Assembly (NCBI GenBank): GCA_001417715.1
Contig: BBRT01000059.1
Coordinates: 1-63,848, forward strand
DNA from: Candidatus Symbiothrix dinenymphae
GTDB lineage: Bacteria; Bacteroidota; Bacteroidia; Bacteroidales; Azobacteroidaceae
DNA: 63,848 bases
Direction: 5' to 3'
Shown: piece after piece, positions 34,560 to 44,463 of the stretch
How positions within the stretch are numbered: position 1 is the stretch's first letter
Layout of the letters: each line of letters begins with the position of its first letter
The notes under the pieces: model-generated
What the model saw: the letters and a program-made list of their open reading frames with translations, nothing else
Database searches by the model: none
What the model was told of the DNA's origin: nothing
Program-made: the position numbers and the translations under genes

Positions 34560-37500
34560 ATGAAAAAGTTATTCATTCTTATCATCGCCGCCTTGTGCGG
34601 TACAAATGCAGCGTTTGCGGATTACGCCGGCACAACCGGTGACTGCAATTGGTATCTCAATACCACCACTAAAACGCTTACTATTAGCGGAAGTGGAGCT
34701 ATGGGAAATTACGCCTATATCACTGATTCCAGTCCGTGGTATGTTTACAGACTTAACATTACCTCCGTTAGCATTGGTAACAGCGTTACAAGCATTGGGC
34801 AGAATACTTTTTCCGGTTGCACCGGTCTTACTTCCGTGACCATTCCTAACAGCGTTACAATCATTAGAGCTTATGCTTTCTTAGGTTGCACCGGTCTTAC
34901 TTCCGTGACCATTCCCAACAACGTTACAAGCATTGGATCTTTTGCTTTTTCAGGTTGCACCGGTCTTACTTCCGTGACCATTCCTAACAGCGTTACAAGC
35001 ATTGAGAGTAGTGCTTTTAAAGGCACCGGTCTTACTTCCGTGACCATTCCTAACAGCGTTACACGCATTAATATTTCTGTTTTTTCCGGTTGCACCGGTC
35101 TTACTGCTATTGATGTGGATGAAGCCAATACGCAATACAGTTCATCAGTAGATGGAGTGCTTTACAATAAAAACAAGACCACTTTATCTGCATATCCTGC
35201 GGGAAAGCAAGGTGCTTTTACCATTCCTAACAGCGTTACAAGCATTGAATATCAGGCTTTTTACGGTTGCACAGGTCTTACCTCCGTGACCATACCTAAC
35301 AGCGTTACAATCATTGGAGATGGCGCTTTTCGCGGTTGCAGCGGTCTTACTTCCGTGACCATTCCTATCAGCGTGACACGCATTGCAAGTACTGCTTTTG
35401 AAGGTTGCAGCGGTCTTACTGCCATTACCATTCCTACCAGCGTGACAAGCATTGAACGGGATGCTTTTGCAGGTTGCTCCAATTTGCAAAACGTAAAAGT
35501 TGGGTGGACTACGCCTTTGGGGTTGGAGTCTTACATTGTTGGAACTGTATTTTCTGCAACGCTGGTCGTACCGATAGGCACAGTATCAAGTTATAAATCA
35601 GCGTTCGGTTGGAAAAGCTTTCAAGAGATTGTCGCTTCCGGTTCGCTAAGCAGCCTCTCTGTGGACGGGTATGGTCTTTCGCCTGCGTTCGATACGGACA
35701 TAACCAACTATTTACTCACCGTACCCTATGAAACAGATAACGCTCATATTGCAGCCAATGTTGCATTGCCTAATGATGTGGTTGCGGTAAGCGATACCGG
35801 AATATTCAGTTTGAATTATGGCGTAAATACATTCCCCATTCATGTTGCAGCCGAAGATGGAGAACAAGGAACATACGCGATAACTATATTACGCGGAGTT
35901 TATGCAGTAACATTTACCGGCGATAGTATAAACGGAATAGACCGACAAATAATAAATCCGGACGCAACCGCCACCGAACCGGCTAAACCCAACCGCGATG
36001 GCTACACTTTTGAAGGCTGGTACAACGGCGAAACAGAGTATGACTTCGACACTCCTGTAACCACCAATCTCACACTCACGGCAAAATGGAAGCTAACGCC
36101 AATCATCATTTTTAATGCACTGCCGGTCAAGACTTACGGCGATGCTAAATTTAGTTTGACAGCCACAAGTTCATCGCCTGTGTCACTGGTCTTTACCAGC
36201 AGTAACGAAGCTGTGGCTACTATTTCGGGCAATATAGTAACTATCACGGGTGCAGGGCAAACGGAAATTACTGTTAATCAGGCAAGTAATATCAATTACG
36301 CGGCCGCCGCGCCGGTAACCCGCACATTGACGGTCAATCAAACCAATCAGACCATTACTTGGAGCAACATCCCATCAAAAACTTATGGCGATGCCGATTT
36401 TGATTTGCGGTCCACGACCAACAGGGGATTGACGATTGCTTATACTTCCGACAATGAATCTGTGGCTACCGTTACGGGTAATCATGTGCATATAACCGGC
36501 GCGGGAACGGCTCAAATTACGGCTACGCAGGCAGGTAACACCAATTACGCAGCAGCCACACCGGTAACGAATACATTGACTGTCAATCAAGCCAATCAAA
36601 CCATTGCTTCGGGCAACATATCAAAAACTTTCGGCGATGCCGATTTTGATTTGCCGGACACGACCAATAGGGGATTGACGATTGTTTATGCTTCCGACAA
36701 CACATCTGTGGCTACCGTTACGGATAATCATGTGCACATAGTCGGCGCGGGAACGGCTCAAATTACGGCTACGCAGGCAGGTGATGCTAATTACAATGCC
36801 GCTACATCGGTAACACGTTATTTGACTGTTAATTCGAACAGTTCAGCGATTACTTTTGCTGAGTTGCCAACGAAAATGTATGGCGATGCGCCGTTTGAAT
36901 TGGTTGCCACCAGTACAGTATCAGACCCAATTACCTTTATTAGCAGTGCTAATGATATAGTATCAATTTCGGGAACAACGGCAACAATACACAAGGCAGG
37001 CTCTGTTTCTATTACGGCATCTCAAACCGGTGGTGCGGCAACGTTCACTCGCGCATTAGACATCGACAAAGCCACTGTAACAATTACCGCCAATGACACC
37101 TCAATGTTTTACGGCGATGATAAGCCAACATCATTTACATACCGATATTCCGGCTTTCTGAATGGTGAAACAGAAGATGTATTGACCTCATTGCCAACAT
37201 TTGGTTGTTCTGTTTATTCAGGCAGCAATGTAGGCAACTATGACATAGAACATTTGTGGTATCATGCGGCTGAGGCTGGTAATTACCAGTTCTCCTATCA
37301 GAACGGGACATTGACAGTAAAGAAAGCCAATGCAGGAGTCATTGATTTTTGGGAAAATGATACAACGTTTACCTACGGAGAAGTTTCATATTTATACTTA
37401 TTACCGAACACAACAGACAAGGGGCGGTATATCACATATACCAGCGACAATGAAGATGTGGCAAGTTCAGGCAGTTGGGTTTCCATTCACAAAGCAGGTA

Positions 37501-39329
37501 CGGCTCACATCACAGCAACGGTAGAAGTGGATACAGCCAATTACAATGCCGTGGTTCCGGTAACTCGCACCGTGACTGTGAACAAAATAGATGCAGGAGT
37601 TATTGATTTTTGGGAAAATGATACAACGGTTACCTACGGCGAAGTTTCATATTTATACTTACCGAACACGACAGACAAGGGGCGGTCTATCACCTATACC
37701 AGCGACAACGAAGATGTGGCAAGTTGCAATTGGGGTCGCATTTACATTAACAAAGCAGGTGCGACTCGCATCACAGCAACGGTAGCGGAAAATGAGAATT
37801 ACACTGCCGTGGATACGGTAATTCGTACCCTGACTGTAAACAAAATCGATGCAGGAGTCATTGACTTTTGGGAAAATGATACAACGTTTACCTACGGCGA
37901 AGTTTCATATTTAAACTTACCGTATTATACAGACAAGTGGCAGTCTATCACCTATACCAGCGACAATGACGATGTGGTAAGTTCTTCAGGCAGTTATGTT
38001 TCCATTAACAAAGCAGGTACGGCTCGTATCACAGCAACGGTAGCGGCGGATACAGCCTATTACACTGCCGTGGCTCCGGTAACTCGCACTGTGACTGTGA
38101 ACAAAATCGATGCAGGAACCATTGATTTTTGGGAAAATGATACAACAATTACCTACGGCGAAGTTGGGGGGTTACAATTACCGCACTATCACTATATCGA
38201 GGGGCAGGGGCAGTTTATCACCTATACCAGCGACAATGAAGATGTGGCAAGTACTTCAGGCAGTTATGTTTCCATTAACAAAGCAGGTACGACTCTCATC
38301 ACAGCAACGGTAACGAATGTGGATACAGTCAATTACACTGCCGTGGCTCCGGTAACTCGCACCTTGACTGTAAACAAAGGCAATGCAGGAACCATTGATT
38401 TTTGGAAAAATGATACAACGGTTACCTACGGTGAAGTTTCATATTTTAATTTACCGTATGCGACAGACAGAGGGTGGTCTATCACCTATACCAGCGACAA
38501 TCAAGATGTGGCAAGTACTGCAGGCAATACTGTTTACATTCACAAAGCAGGTACGGCTCACATCACAGCAACGGTAGAGGGAGTTACAGGTAGGTACACT
38601 GTGGTTCCGGTAACTCGCACCTTGACTGTGAATGCCAGGACAGGACCCGTAGACCCGGGACCAACTCCCACCGCCTACACCGTAACGTTCAACACCAACG
38701 GCGGCAGCTCGGTAGCCTCAAAAACAGTCAATAGCGGCGCAACGGTAAGCAAACCTGCAGACCCAACCCGCACAGGCTACACCTTTGCAGGTTGGAACTA
38801 TGGCAATGCAACATTCAATTTTTACACTCCGATAACGACCCATATAACACTTACAGCACAGTGGACGAGGAACAGCGTTACACCGCCAACTCCTTACACC
38901 GTAACGTTCAACTCGCGCGTCGGCTACACGGTAGCCTTAACAGTCTATAGCGGCGCATCGGTAAGCATAAGCAAACCCGCAGACCCAACACGAGCAGGTT
39001 ACACTTTCGGAGGTTGGTTCTACGATATAGATTGCCAAGTAGAGTGGTTCAGCAGCGACCCAATTACGTCCAACACCACACTCTATGCCAAGTGGACAGC
39101 AACATCCACCGCCATAGAAACGGTTACCGACAAATTGCAACTGTACCCCAACCCAACGACAGACGTGGTGCACATCAAAAACGCCAACGGCGCAGAGGTG
39201 AAGGTATATAACCACATCGGGATATTACTACACCGCACCAATGAAAGCCGCATAGATTTGTCAGCCTATCCGAACGGCATTTATCTGCTGAAGGTAGGTG
39301 AGCAGACTTTGAAGGTGGTGAAAAAATAA
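34560..39329 (+). CDS. Giant surface protein: BspA-type LRR, InlB, MBG-like repeats and T9SS type A sorting domain
   Basis: 1589 aa. Signal peptide MKKLFILIIAALCGTNAAFA; then BspA-like leucine-rich repeats (residues about 60-310; unit TSVTIPNSVTSIGxxAFxGC); a cadherin-like beta sandwich (about 365-450); an InlB-type repeat (about 455-515, GYTFEGWYNGETEYDF); MBG/Big-like modules (about 520-920); five close 87-residue repeats (about 923-1360); two more InlB repeats (about 1375-1515); and a closing LQLYPNPTTDVVHIK ... GIYLLKVGEQTLKVVKK, the type A type IX sorting domain. Such proteins bind host or microbial surfaces. Start, signal and sorting domain are all intact. Confidence 0.93.
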   Translation: MKKLFILIIAALCGTNAAFADYAGTTGDCNWYLNTTTKTLTISGSGAMGNYAYITDSSPWYVYRLNITSVSIGNSVTSIGQNTFSGCTGLTSVTIPNSVTIIRAYAFLGCTGLTSVTIPNNVTSIGSFAFSGCTGLTSVTIPNSVTSIESSAFKGTGLTSVTIPNSVTRINISVFSGCTGLTAIDVDEANTQYSSSVDGVLYNKNKTTLSAYPAGKQGAFTIPNSVTSIEYQAFYGCTGLTSVTIPNSVTIIGDGAFRGCSGLTSVTIPISVTRIASTAFEGCSGLTAITIPTSVTSIERDAFAGCSNLQNVKVGWTTPLGLESYIVGTVFSATLVVPIGTVSSYKSAFGWKSFQEIVASGSLSSLSVDGYGLSPAFDTDITNYLLTVPYETDNAHIAANVALPNDVVAVSDTGIFSLNYGVNTFPIHVAAEDGEQGTYAITILRGVYAVTFTGDSINGIDRQIINPDATATEPAKPNRDGYTFEGWYNGETEYDFDTPVTTNLTLTAKWKLTPIIIFNALPVKTYGDAKFSLTATSSSPVSLVFTSSNEAVATISGNIVTITGAGQTEITVNQASNINYAAAAPVTRTLTVNQTNQTITWSNIPSKTYGDADFDLRSTTNRGLTIAYTSDNESVATVTGNHVHITGAGTAQITATQAGNTNYAAATPVTNTLTVNQANQTIASGNISKTFGDADFDLPDTTNRGLTIVYASDNTSVATVTDNHVHIVGAGTAQITATQAGDANYNAATSVTRYLTVNSNSSAITFAELPTKMYGDAPFELVATSTVSDPITFISSANDIVSISGTTATIHKAGSVSITASQTGGAATFTRALDIDKATVTITANDTSMFYGDDKPTSFTYRYSGFLNGETEDVLTSLPTFGCSVYSGSNVGNYDIEHLWYHAAEAGNYQFSYQNGTLTVKKANAGVIDFWENDTTFTYGEVSYLYLLPNTTDKGRYITYTSDNEDVASSGSWVSIHKAGTAHITATVEVDTANYNAVVPVTRTVTVNKIDAGVIDFWENDTTVTYGEVSYLYLPNTTDKGRSITYTSDNEDVASCNWGRIYINKAGATRITATVAENENYTAVDTVIRTLTVNKIDAGVIDFWENDTTFTYGEVSYLNLPYYTDKWQSITYTSDNDDVVSSSGSYVSINKAGTARITATVAADTAYYTAVAPVTRTVTVNKIDAGTIDFWENDTTITYGEVGGLQLPHYHYIEGQGQFITYTSDNEDVASTSGSYVSINKAGTTLITATVTNVDTVNYTAVAPVTRTLTVNKGNAGTIDFWKNDTTVTYGEVSYFNLPYATDRGWSITYTSDNQDVASTAGNTVYIHKAGTAHITATVEGVTGRYTVVPVTRTLTVNARTGPVDPGPTPTAYTVTFNTNGGSSVASKTVNSGATVSKPADPTRTGYTFAGWNYGNATFNFYTPITTHITLTAQWTRNSVTPPTPYTVTFNSRVGYTVALTVYSGASVSISKPADPTRAGYTFGGWFYDIDCQVEWFSSDPITSNTTLYAKWTATSTAIETVTDKLQLYPNPTTDVVHIKNANGAEVKVYNHIGILLHRTNESRIDLSAYPNGIYLLKVGEQTLKVVKK
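37323..38637 (+). repeat. Five tandem near-identical coding repeats
   Basis: Units start at about 37332, 37593, 37851, 38112 and 38385 (spacing 261, 258, 261, 273 bp), each beginning GCAGGARYCATTGATTTTTG. Similarity at DNA level is high, including silent positions, so copies have been duplicated or converted recently. All length changes are multiples of three. Confidence 0.92.
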
Positions 39330-40111
39330 TCTGAACTGTGATTTTAAGATGATTTTATTGATTTGTATGATTAAAAGCAATCATAAAAATCGGGCTAATG
39401 GACAAAATTCAGGCTAGAAGTGGTGATAACTAATTGAAATACATATATTTGCAAGCATTTAAAGTTATGAGTAAAAAATTTGCATTTATTGCTGGTCGAA
39501 AACGACCAAGAAAAACGGCTGAAAATTTGACTTGAAAAACAAACTCAGAAACCACAATGGCTTATCTAAAGAACGTAAAATGAAGTATATAGATGGGTTT
39601 TTCAAGGTATAAAAGGCTTCTAAAAAGTCGAAGGAATTATCTATTGTGATAATCCCTTCTCTGACTTTTTCGTCAGCCTGTCAAACTATCCCTGACAAGT
39701 TGCTCCCCAGCAGAGCTTGTTTCCGTTTCATTTGACCATGCAAAGATATGAATAGTTGATCAGGATTTATTCATCCTCAAAAATATTTAGCCTGAATTTT
39801 GTCCACTTGAAACAAACGGCTCTTTTTTAGCCTGAATTTTGTCCATTACACCTAAAAATCAATAAAATCATACGAAAATCACAGTTCAGACAAAATAGCA
39901 GTAGAGACGTGGCGCGCCACGTCTGTACCATGACAAAAGGATTGGCAGGATTATTGAAAACCCTGCCAATCCTTTCATCCTGAAAATCCTGATTCAGACA
40001 ATTTATAATCGTGATAATCTTCTTAATCTTGTAAAAATCCCGGTTCAGACAAAATTCAAAGTTCAATATTTTTTCGTACCTTTGCGGCATCGTTAAAAAA
40101 ATACATAAGTT
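39330..40111. other. Gene-free repeat-rich intergenic region
   Basis: Holds TAATGGACAAAATTCAGGCT at about 39398-39417 and inverse copies at about 39789 and 39829-39847 (AGCCTGAATTTTGTCCATTA), a GGCGCGCC palindrome copy, and GATTCAGAC-type repeats at 39982-40060. A short frame from 39466 (23 codons) is not credible. A TACCTTTGC box at 40077-40085 starts the next gene. Confidence 0.7.
39897..39933. repeat. 37-bp GGCGCGCC-centred repeat, copy 1
   Basis: AGCAGTAGAGACGTGGCGCG then CCACGTCTGTACCATGA; core GACGTGGCGCGCCACGTC is a perfect palindrome. Identical to 40543-40579. Confidence 0.9.
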
Positions 40112-40348
40112 ATGAATACAATAAGCGTAAATATTCTCAACCCTCAAGCATTTGCTCTATTGAAAGACCTTGAAACATTGAATTTGATTTCAATAGAAAA
40201 TGAAAGACGGGTACAGAAAAAAGAGAAAAGCCTGCTAAATCTCATTGGCTCCTTTCGGGACGAAATTACTGAGGCACCTCTTAGTATGGAAGAAATCACG
40301 GCAGAGGTTGAATCGGTAAGACACGAAATGTATGTGGCTAATAAATAA
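40112..40348 (+). CDS. Antitoxin-like protein, orphaned
   Basis: 78 aa helical protein: MNTISVNILNPQAFALLKDL ... MEEITAEVESVRHEMYVANK, the pattern of small antitoxins paired with PIN toxins in Bacteroidota. A -7 box at 40077-40085 drives it. The toxin gene that should follow (40353-40500) is internally deleted, so the antitoxin is left alone. Confidence 0.65.
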   Translation: MNTISVNILNPQAFALLKDLETLNLISIENERRVQKKEKSLLNLIGSFRDEITEAPLSMEEITAEVESVRHEMYVANK

Positions 40349-40352
40349 AAAG

Positions 40353-40500
40353 GTGCGAGTTATACTTGACACTAACTTGTGGATTAGCCTTCTTAAAAGC
40401 CCATTTTCTATTAACCGGCGATAGCGATTTACTTGACATAAAGAAAATTGGAAAAACATCAATCATTAAGGTGCAAGATTTTTTGTCTGCGATGCAATAA
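40353..40500 (+). pseudogene. PIN-domain (VapC-like) toxin with internal deletion
   Basis: GTG at 40353 starts VRVILDTNLWISLLKSP, the first strand of a PIN domain with its Asp. After about 17 codons the frame breaks; in another frame the sequence resumes at LLTGDSDLLDI (the third acidic site) and ends KVQDFLSAMQ at 40500. About 90 central residues of a roughly 135-aa toxin are missing. It cannot be active. Confidence 0.75.
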
Positions 40501-40542
40501 ATGCTGACAGTGCCAGCGGTGCAGAGCTGTGGATAGCTGTGA

Positions 40543-40579
40543 AGCAGTAGAGACGTGGCGCGCCACGTCTGTACCATGA
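40543..40579. repeat. 37-bp GGCGCGCC-centred repeat, copy 2
   Basis: Identical to 39897-39933, same orientation, 646 bp away. The two copies flank the damaged toxin-antitoxin pair. Confidence 0.9.
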
Positions 40580-40617
40580 TTTTCGCGCCACCGCTCAAAA
40601 ACATCAACGCAACCACA

Positions 40618-41292
40618 TTATCTCGCATTAAGAAACTGCCCATGTTCGCACTTCATCACTTTGGCGGGATATGCCTTCACCACTTGTTGGTTGTGCGTGG
40701 TCATAATCACCGTCGTTCCTTGCGTGTTGCAAATATTGTGCAATAGTTGCACGATATGGTATCCGGACTCCATGTCTAAATTGCCGGTTGGCTCATCTGC
40801 CAGAATGATTTTGGGAGAATTGAGGAGCGCGCGTGCAATCACGATGCGTTGTTGTTCGCCTCCGGATAGTTCGTGCGGCATTTTGTAGCCTTTGTTGTTC
40901 ATATCCACCTGAGTTAGCACCTCCTTGATGCGCTGTTCCATCTGCGACTTGTCTTTCCAACCCGTTGCGCGCAACACAAATTGCAGATTATCATGCACCG
41001 AGCGGTCGGTCAGCAGTTGAAAATCTTGAAACACAATGCCGATTTTTCGCCGCAACATCGGGACATAGCGGTTTTTCATCCTGGTCAAATTGTAGTTGAA
41101 AATTTTTGCATAGCCCTCCTCAATCGGCAATTCACCGTAAAACGTCTTCAGGAGCGTGCTTTTGCCCGCACCCACTTTGCCCACGATATACAGAAATTCA
41201 CCTCGCAACACCTCAAAAGTTACATCCCGAAGAATAGGCTGCTCTCCGCGACAAATTTCAACACCATCGTACTTTATCAAAATATCTTCCAT
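40618..41292 (-). CDS. ftsE: Cell-division ABC transporter ATPase FtsE
   Basis: 224 aa ATPase that works with FtsX in the divisome to activate cell-wall hydrolases. Walker A GKVGAGKSTLLK (near residue 36), signature LSGGEQQRIVIARAL (near 140), Walker B IILADEPTGNLD (near 163) and the H-loop MTTHN. The start at MEDILIKYDG (41292) fits the family; the upstream nine codons do not. FtsX is not adjacent. Divergent from lpxC-fabZ with a 98-bp shared promoter region. Confidence 0.88.
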   Translation of the reverse strand: MEDILIKYDGVEICRGEQPILRDVTFEVLRGEFLYIVGKVGAGKSTLLKTFYGELPIEEGYAKIFNYNLTRMKNRYVPMLRRKIGIVFQDFQLLTDRSVHDNLQFVLRATGWKDKSQMEQRIKEVLTQVDMNNKGYKMPHELSGGEQQRIVIARALLNSPKIILADEPTGNLDMESGYHIVQLLHNICNTQGTTVIMTTHNQQVVKAYPAKVMKCEHGQFLNAR

Positions 41293-41390
41293 ACATTTTT
41301 TTACAAAATTTGGTCGCAAAGTTAGTAAAAATTTGCTTAAATCAAAAAATATACCGACCTTTGCCGAGTTATTTCAAAAAAACAAACGAA

Positions 41391-42773
41391 ATGAAACAAC
41401 ATACATTAAAGGAGAGTTTTTCTTTAAGCGGCAAAGGACTGCACACGGGGCTACAAATCAACATTACGTTTAAGCCAGCGCCGGAAAATCATGGCTACAA
41501 GTTTCAACGTATCGACTTGGAGGAGCAGCCCGTTATTGATGCGGTGGCTGAAAATGTGGGTAACACCACGCGTGGCACCGTGCTTTCTAAGGGAGAGGTA
41601 TCTGTTGGTACTGTAGAACACGCTCTTGCTGCCCTTTATGGGATGCAGGTGGACAACTGCCTGATTGAAGTGGATGCGCCCGAAGTGCCTATTTTGGATG
41701 GGAGTGCTATTCAGTATGTCAATGAAATTGAGCGAGTTGGAGTTATTGAGCAAGCCGCCGACCGCGACTATTACATTGTAAAAAGCAAAATCGAAGTCAA
41801 AGATGAGGAAACCGGAGCGTCTGTAGTGCTGGTTCCGGACGACAAATTCGTTGTTACGAGCCTCATTGCTTTTGATTCGGATATTTTGGACAGTCAATTT
41901 GCCACGCTTGACAATTTGGAGGATTTTAAGGAAGAGATTGCGGCAAGTCGCACGTTCGTTTTTGTACGCGAAATAGAGCCGTTGCTGGAAAACAACCTGA
42001 TTAAGGGTGGCGATATGGACAACGCGATTGTGATTTACGAACGTCAAATCACGCAGGAACGCTTCGACCAACTGGCTGATAAACTGAACGTTGCACATCA
42101 GGATGCTACACGGTTGGGCTATATTCAGCACAAAGACTTGGTGTTTCCCAACGAGCCTGCCCGTCACAAACTGTTGGATATTATTGGCGATATGGCATTG
42201 ATTGGCAAGCCTTTACGCGGACGTGTCATTGCCACTTGCCCCGGACATACGATTAATACGAAATTGGCGCGGCAAATAAGGAAAGACATCAAGCAAAATG
42301 AGGTGCAGGCACCCCTTTACGACCCCAATGTGGCTCCGCTGATGGACATCAACCGCATCAAAGAGCTGTTGCCGCACCGCTATCCGTTTCTGTTAGTCGA
42401 AAAAATCATCGAAATAAGCTCTAATCATATCGTGGGTGTGAAAAATGTGTCGTTCAACGAACCATTTTTCCAGGGTCACTTCCCGCATGAACCCGTTATG
42501 CCAGGCGTTTTGCTGGTCGAGTCGATGGCGCAAGTGGGTGGTTTGCTGGTACTTAACTCCGTTGAAGACCCCGAACATTATTCTACCTATTTTATGAAAA
42601 TCGATGCCGTTAAGTTTCGGCAAAAAGTTGTTCCGGGCGACACATTGGTGTTCCACCTGAAATTTATCACCGAACTTCGCCGCGGCATTGCCTACATGAA
42701 AGGCTATGCTTTCGTGGGCGAAAAGTTGGTTTGTGAAGCAGAATTTATGGCTCAAATAATTAAAAATAAATGA
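41391..42773 (+). CDS. lpxC-fabZ: LpxC-FabZ fusion: UDP-3-O-acyl-GlcNAc deacetylase / 3-hydroxyacyl-ACP dehydratase
   Basis: 460 aa bifunctional enzyme as is usual in Bacteroidota. LpxC part (1-300): VEHALAALYGMQVDN has the first Zn His; PARHKLLDIIGDMALIGKPL has the His/Asp pair; GHTINTKLARQ closes it. FabZ part (from about 320): LLPHRYPFLLVEKI and FNEPFFQGHFPHEPVMPGVL with the catalytic His. LpxC commits to lipid A, FabZ to fatty acid elongation, and the fusion may balance the two. The ATG at 41391 gives the family start MKQHTLKESFSLSGKGLHTG. It overlaps lpxA by 4 bp. Confidence 0.96.
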   Translation: MKQHTLKESFSLSGKGLHTGLQINITFKPAPENHGYKFQRIDLEEQPVIDAVAENVGNTTRGTVLSKGEVSVGTVEHALAALYGMQVDNCLIEVDAPEVPILDGSAIQYVNEIERVGVIEQAADRDYYIVKSKIEVKDEETGASVVLVPDDKFVVTSLIAFDSDILDSQFATLDNLEDFKEEIAASRTFVFVREIEPLLENNLIKGGDMDNAIVIYERQITQERFDQLADKLNVAHQDATRLGYIQHKDLVFPNEPARHKLLDIIGDMALIGKPLRGRVIATCPGHTINTKLARQIRKDIKQNEVQAPLYDPNVAPLMDINRIKELLPHRYPFLLVEKIIEISSNHIVGVKNVSFNEPFFQGHFPHEPVMPGVLLVESMAQVGGLLVLNSVEDPEHYSTYFMKIDAVKFRQKVVPGDTLVFHLKFITELRRGIAYMKGYAFVGEKLVCEAEFMAQIIKNK

Positions 42774-43549
42774 AACACGAGTTTACATCGGTACATCCGG
42801 ATGCCATTATTGGCGCGAATGTGACCATCAGTTCGTTTGCCACAATCGACAAAAATGTCGTCATCGGCGATGGCACGTATATTTATCCCAACGCCGTTAT
42901 CCTCGAAGGTGCGCGTATTGGCAAAAACTGCCGGATATTTCCCGGAGCAGTCGTGGCGGGCATCCCGCAGGATTTGAAATTTCAAGGCGAAGACACCATC
43001 TGCGAAATTGGCGACAACACCACCATCCGTGAGTGCGCCACAGTCAATCGCGGCACAGCCTCCAAAGGCTTCACCAAAGTCGGAAGTGGCTGCCTGTTAA
43101 TGGCTTACTCACACACGGCGCACGATTGCATCCTCAAAGACCACGTCATTCTCGGCAATGCCACTCAGCTGGCAGGCGAAGTGGAGGTGGACGATTACTC
43201 CATTTTGAGCGGTGCCACGCTGGTGCATCAATTCACACGCATTGGCAAGCACACGATGCTTCAAGGCGGCTCCAAATGCGGAAAAGACATCCCTCCCTAT
43301 ATCATAGCAGGGCGCGAACCGCTGTCGTATTCGGGCGTGAACACGGTGGGACTGCGGCGGCGCGGCTTCACCGGCGAGCAGGTTTATACCGTTCAAGAAA
43401 TCTACCGCATCCTGTATCAATCGGGTTTAAACAATTCGGCTGCTATCAAGCAAATAGAAGCCACTATTGCGGACTGTCCCGAGAAGCAGGAAGTTTTGAG
43501 TTTTCTTGCGGGTTCGCAGCGCGGCATTATTCGGGGATATTTGGAATGA
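42770..43549 (+). CDS. lpxA: Acyl-ACP--UDP-N-acetylglucosamine O-acyltransferase
   Basis: First acylation in lipid A synthesis. 259 aa, left-handed beta helix of hexapeptides from the N-terminus (IGANVTISSFATIDKNVVIG) and the catalytic His in MAYSHTAHDC (near residue 112), then GREPLSYSGVNTVGLRRRGF. Overlaps lpxC-fabZ (ATGA), so translational coupling is likely. Confidence 0.95.
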   Translation: MKHEFTSVHPDAIIGANVTISSFATIDKNVVIGDGTYIYPNAVILEGARIGKNCRIFPGAVVAGIPQDLKFQGEDTICEIGDNTTIRECATVNRGTASKGFTKVGSGCLLMAYSHTAHDCILKDHVILGNATQLAGEVEVDDYSILSGATLVHQFTRIGKHTMLQGGSKCGKDIPPYIIAGREPLSYSGVNTVGLRRRGFTGEQVYTVQEIYRILYQSGLNNSAAIKQIEATIADCPEKQEVLSFLAGSQRGIIRGYLE

Positions 43550-43551
43550 TG

Positions 43552-43583
43552 TCAGTTACCAGTTATCAGTTACCAGTTACCAG
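43552..43583. repeat. Heptamer run between lpxA and the amidase gene
   Basis: Four AGTTACC/AGTTATC units. An in-frame ATG at 43546 overlapping the lpxA stop would translate it as VTSYQLPVTR, lengthening the amidase. Confidence 0.85.
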
Positions 43584-43584
43584 A

Positions 43585-44460
43585 ATGAGAGTTGGATTGG
43601 TTCAGCAGGCTAATGTTTTTGATAATCGGGTGAATATTGATAGGTTGATTGTCAATATTCGTTTTTGTGCTTCTCGGGGGGCGCAACTTGTGGTGTTGCA
43701 GGAGTTGCATAATGGGTTGTATTTTTGTCAGACGGAAAATACGCAGGCTTTTGATGGTAGCGAAACTATTCCCGGAGCATCTACCGACTTGTTTGGGCGA
43801 TTGGCTAAAGAATTGGGCATTGTGCTGGTGCTGTCGTTGTTTGAAAAGCGCACCGCCGGCGTTTATCACAACACCGCCGTGGTCATTGAGCGCGACGGCA
43901 CCATCGCGGGCAAATACCGCAAAATGCACATCCCTGATGACCCTGCCTATTACGAAAAATTCTATTTCACCCCCGGCGACTTGGGATTTCAACCCATACA
44001 GACCTCGCTGGGCAAGTTGGGCGTGCTCATCTGCTGGGACCAATGGTACCCCGAAGCCGCCCGCCTGATGGCATTGGCAGGTGCCGAACTGCTAATCTAC
44101 CCCACCGCCATAGGTTGGGAATCGACAGACCCGGAAGCCGAAAAAATACGCCAACAAACAGCATGGCAGGTGGTGCAACAAGGTCACGCCATAGCCAACG
44201 GCTTAAACGTAATAGCCGTAAACCGCGTAGGCACAGAACCCGACCCCTCCGGACAAACAGGCGGCATCCAATTCTGGGGCAACAGCTTCGCAGCAGGTCC
44301 GCAAGGCGAAATCCTCGCAAAAGCCTCCTCAGACAAGGAAGAAAACCTCATCGTAGAGATTGATTTGCAACGCTCCGAAGCGGTGCGCCGCTGGTGGCCC
44401 TTTCTGCGCGACCGGCGGATTGATGCTTATGGCGGGATGGGTGAGCGGGTGATTGATTGA
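43585..44460 (+). CDS. aguB: N-carbamoylputrescine amidase (nitrilase family)
   Basis: 291 aa. Catalytic triad of the carbon-nitrogen hydrolases: Glu in VVLQELHNGLYFC (near residue 43), Lys in AGKYRKMHIPDD (near 112) and Cys in GVLICWDQWYPEAARLMA (near 150). KMHIPDDPAYYEKFYFTPGD is typical of the N-carbamoylputrescine group. Completes the agmatine to putrescine route started by the deiminase at 7841. The start MRVGLVQQ (43585) aligns with the family; use of 43546 would add 13 repeat-derived residues. Confidence 0.92.
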   Translation: MRVGLVQQANVFDNRVNIDRLIVNIRFCASRGAQLVVLQELHNGLYFCQTENTQAFDGSETIPGASTDLFGRLAKELGIVLVLSLFEKRTAGVYHNTAVVIERDGTIAGKYRKMHIPDDPAYYEKFYFTPGDLGFQPIQTSLGKLGVLICWDQWYPEAARLMALAGAELLIYPTAIGWESTDPEAEKIRQQTAWQVVQQGHAIANGLNVIAVNRVGTEPDPSGQTGGIQFWGNSFAAGPQGEILAKASSDKEENLIVEIDLQRSEAVRRWWPFLRDRRIDAYGGMGERVID

Positions 44461-44463
44461 TAT

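Noticed and set aside
39466..39536. Small frame MSKKFAFIAGRKRPRKTAENLT
   Set aside because: 22 residues with no partner or conserved feature, within a repeat-rich gap.
41451..42167. Minus-strand frame of 238 codons
   Set aside because: Antisense shadow of lpxC-fabZ; low-complexity translation.
43033..43584. Long N-terminal extension of the amidase
   Set aside because: It is an out-of-frame reading of lpxA; nitrilase homology begins at MRVGLVQQ (43585).
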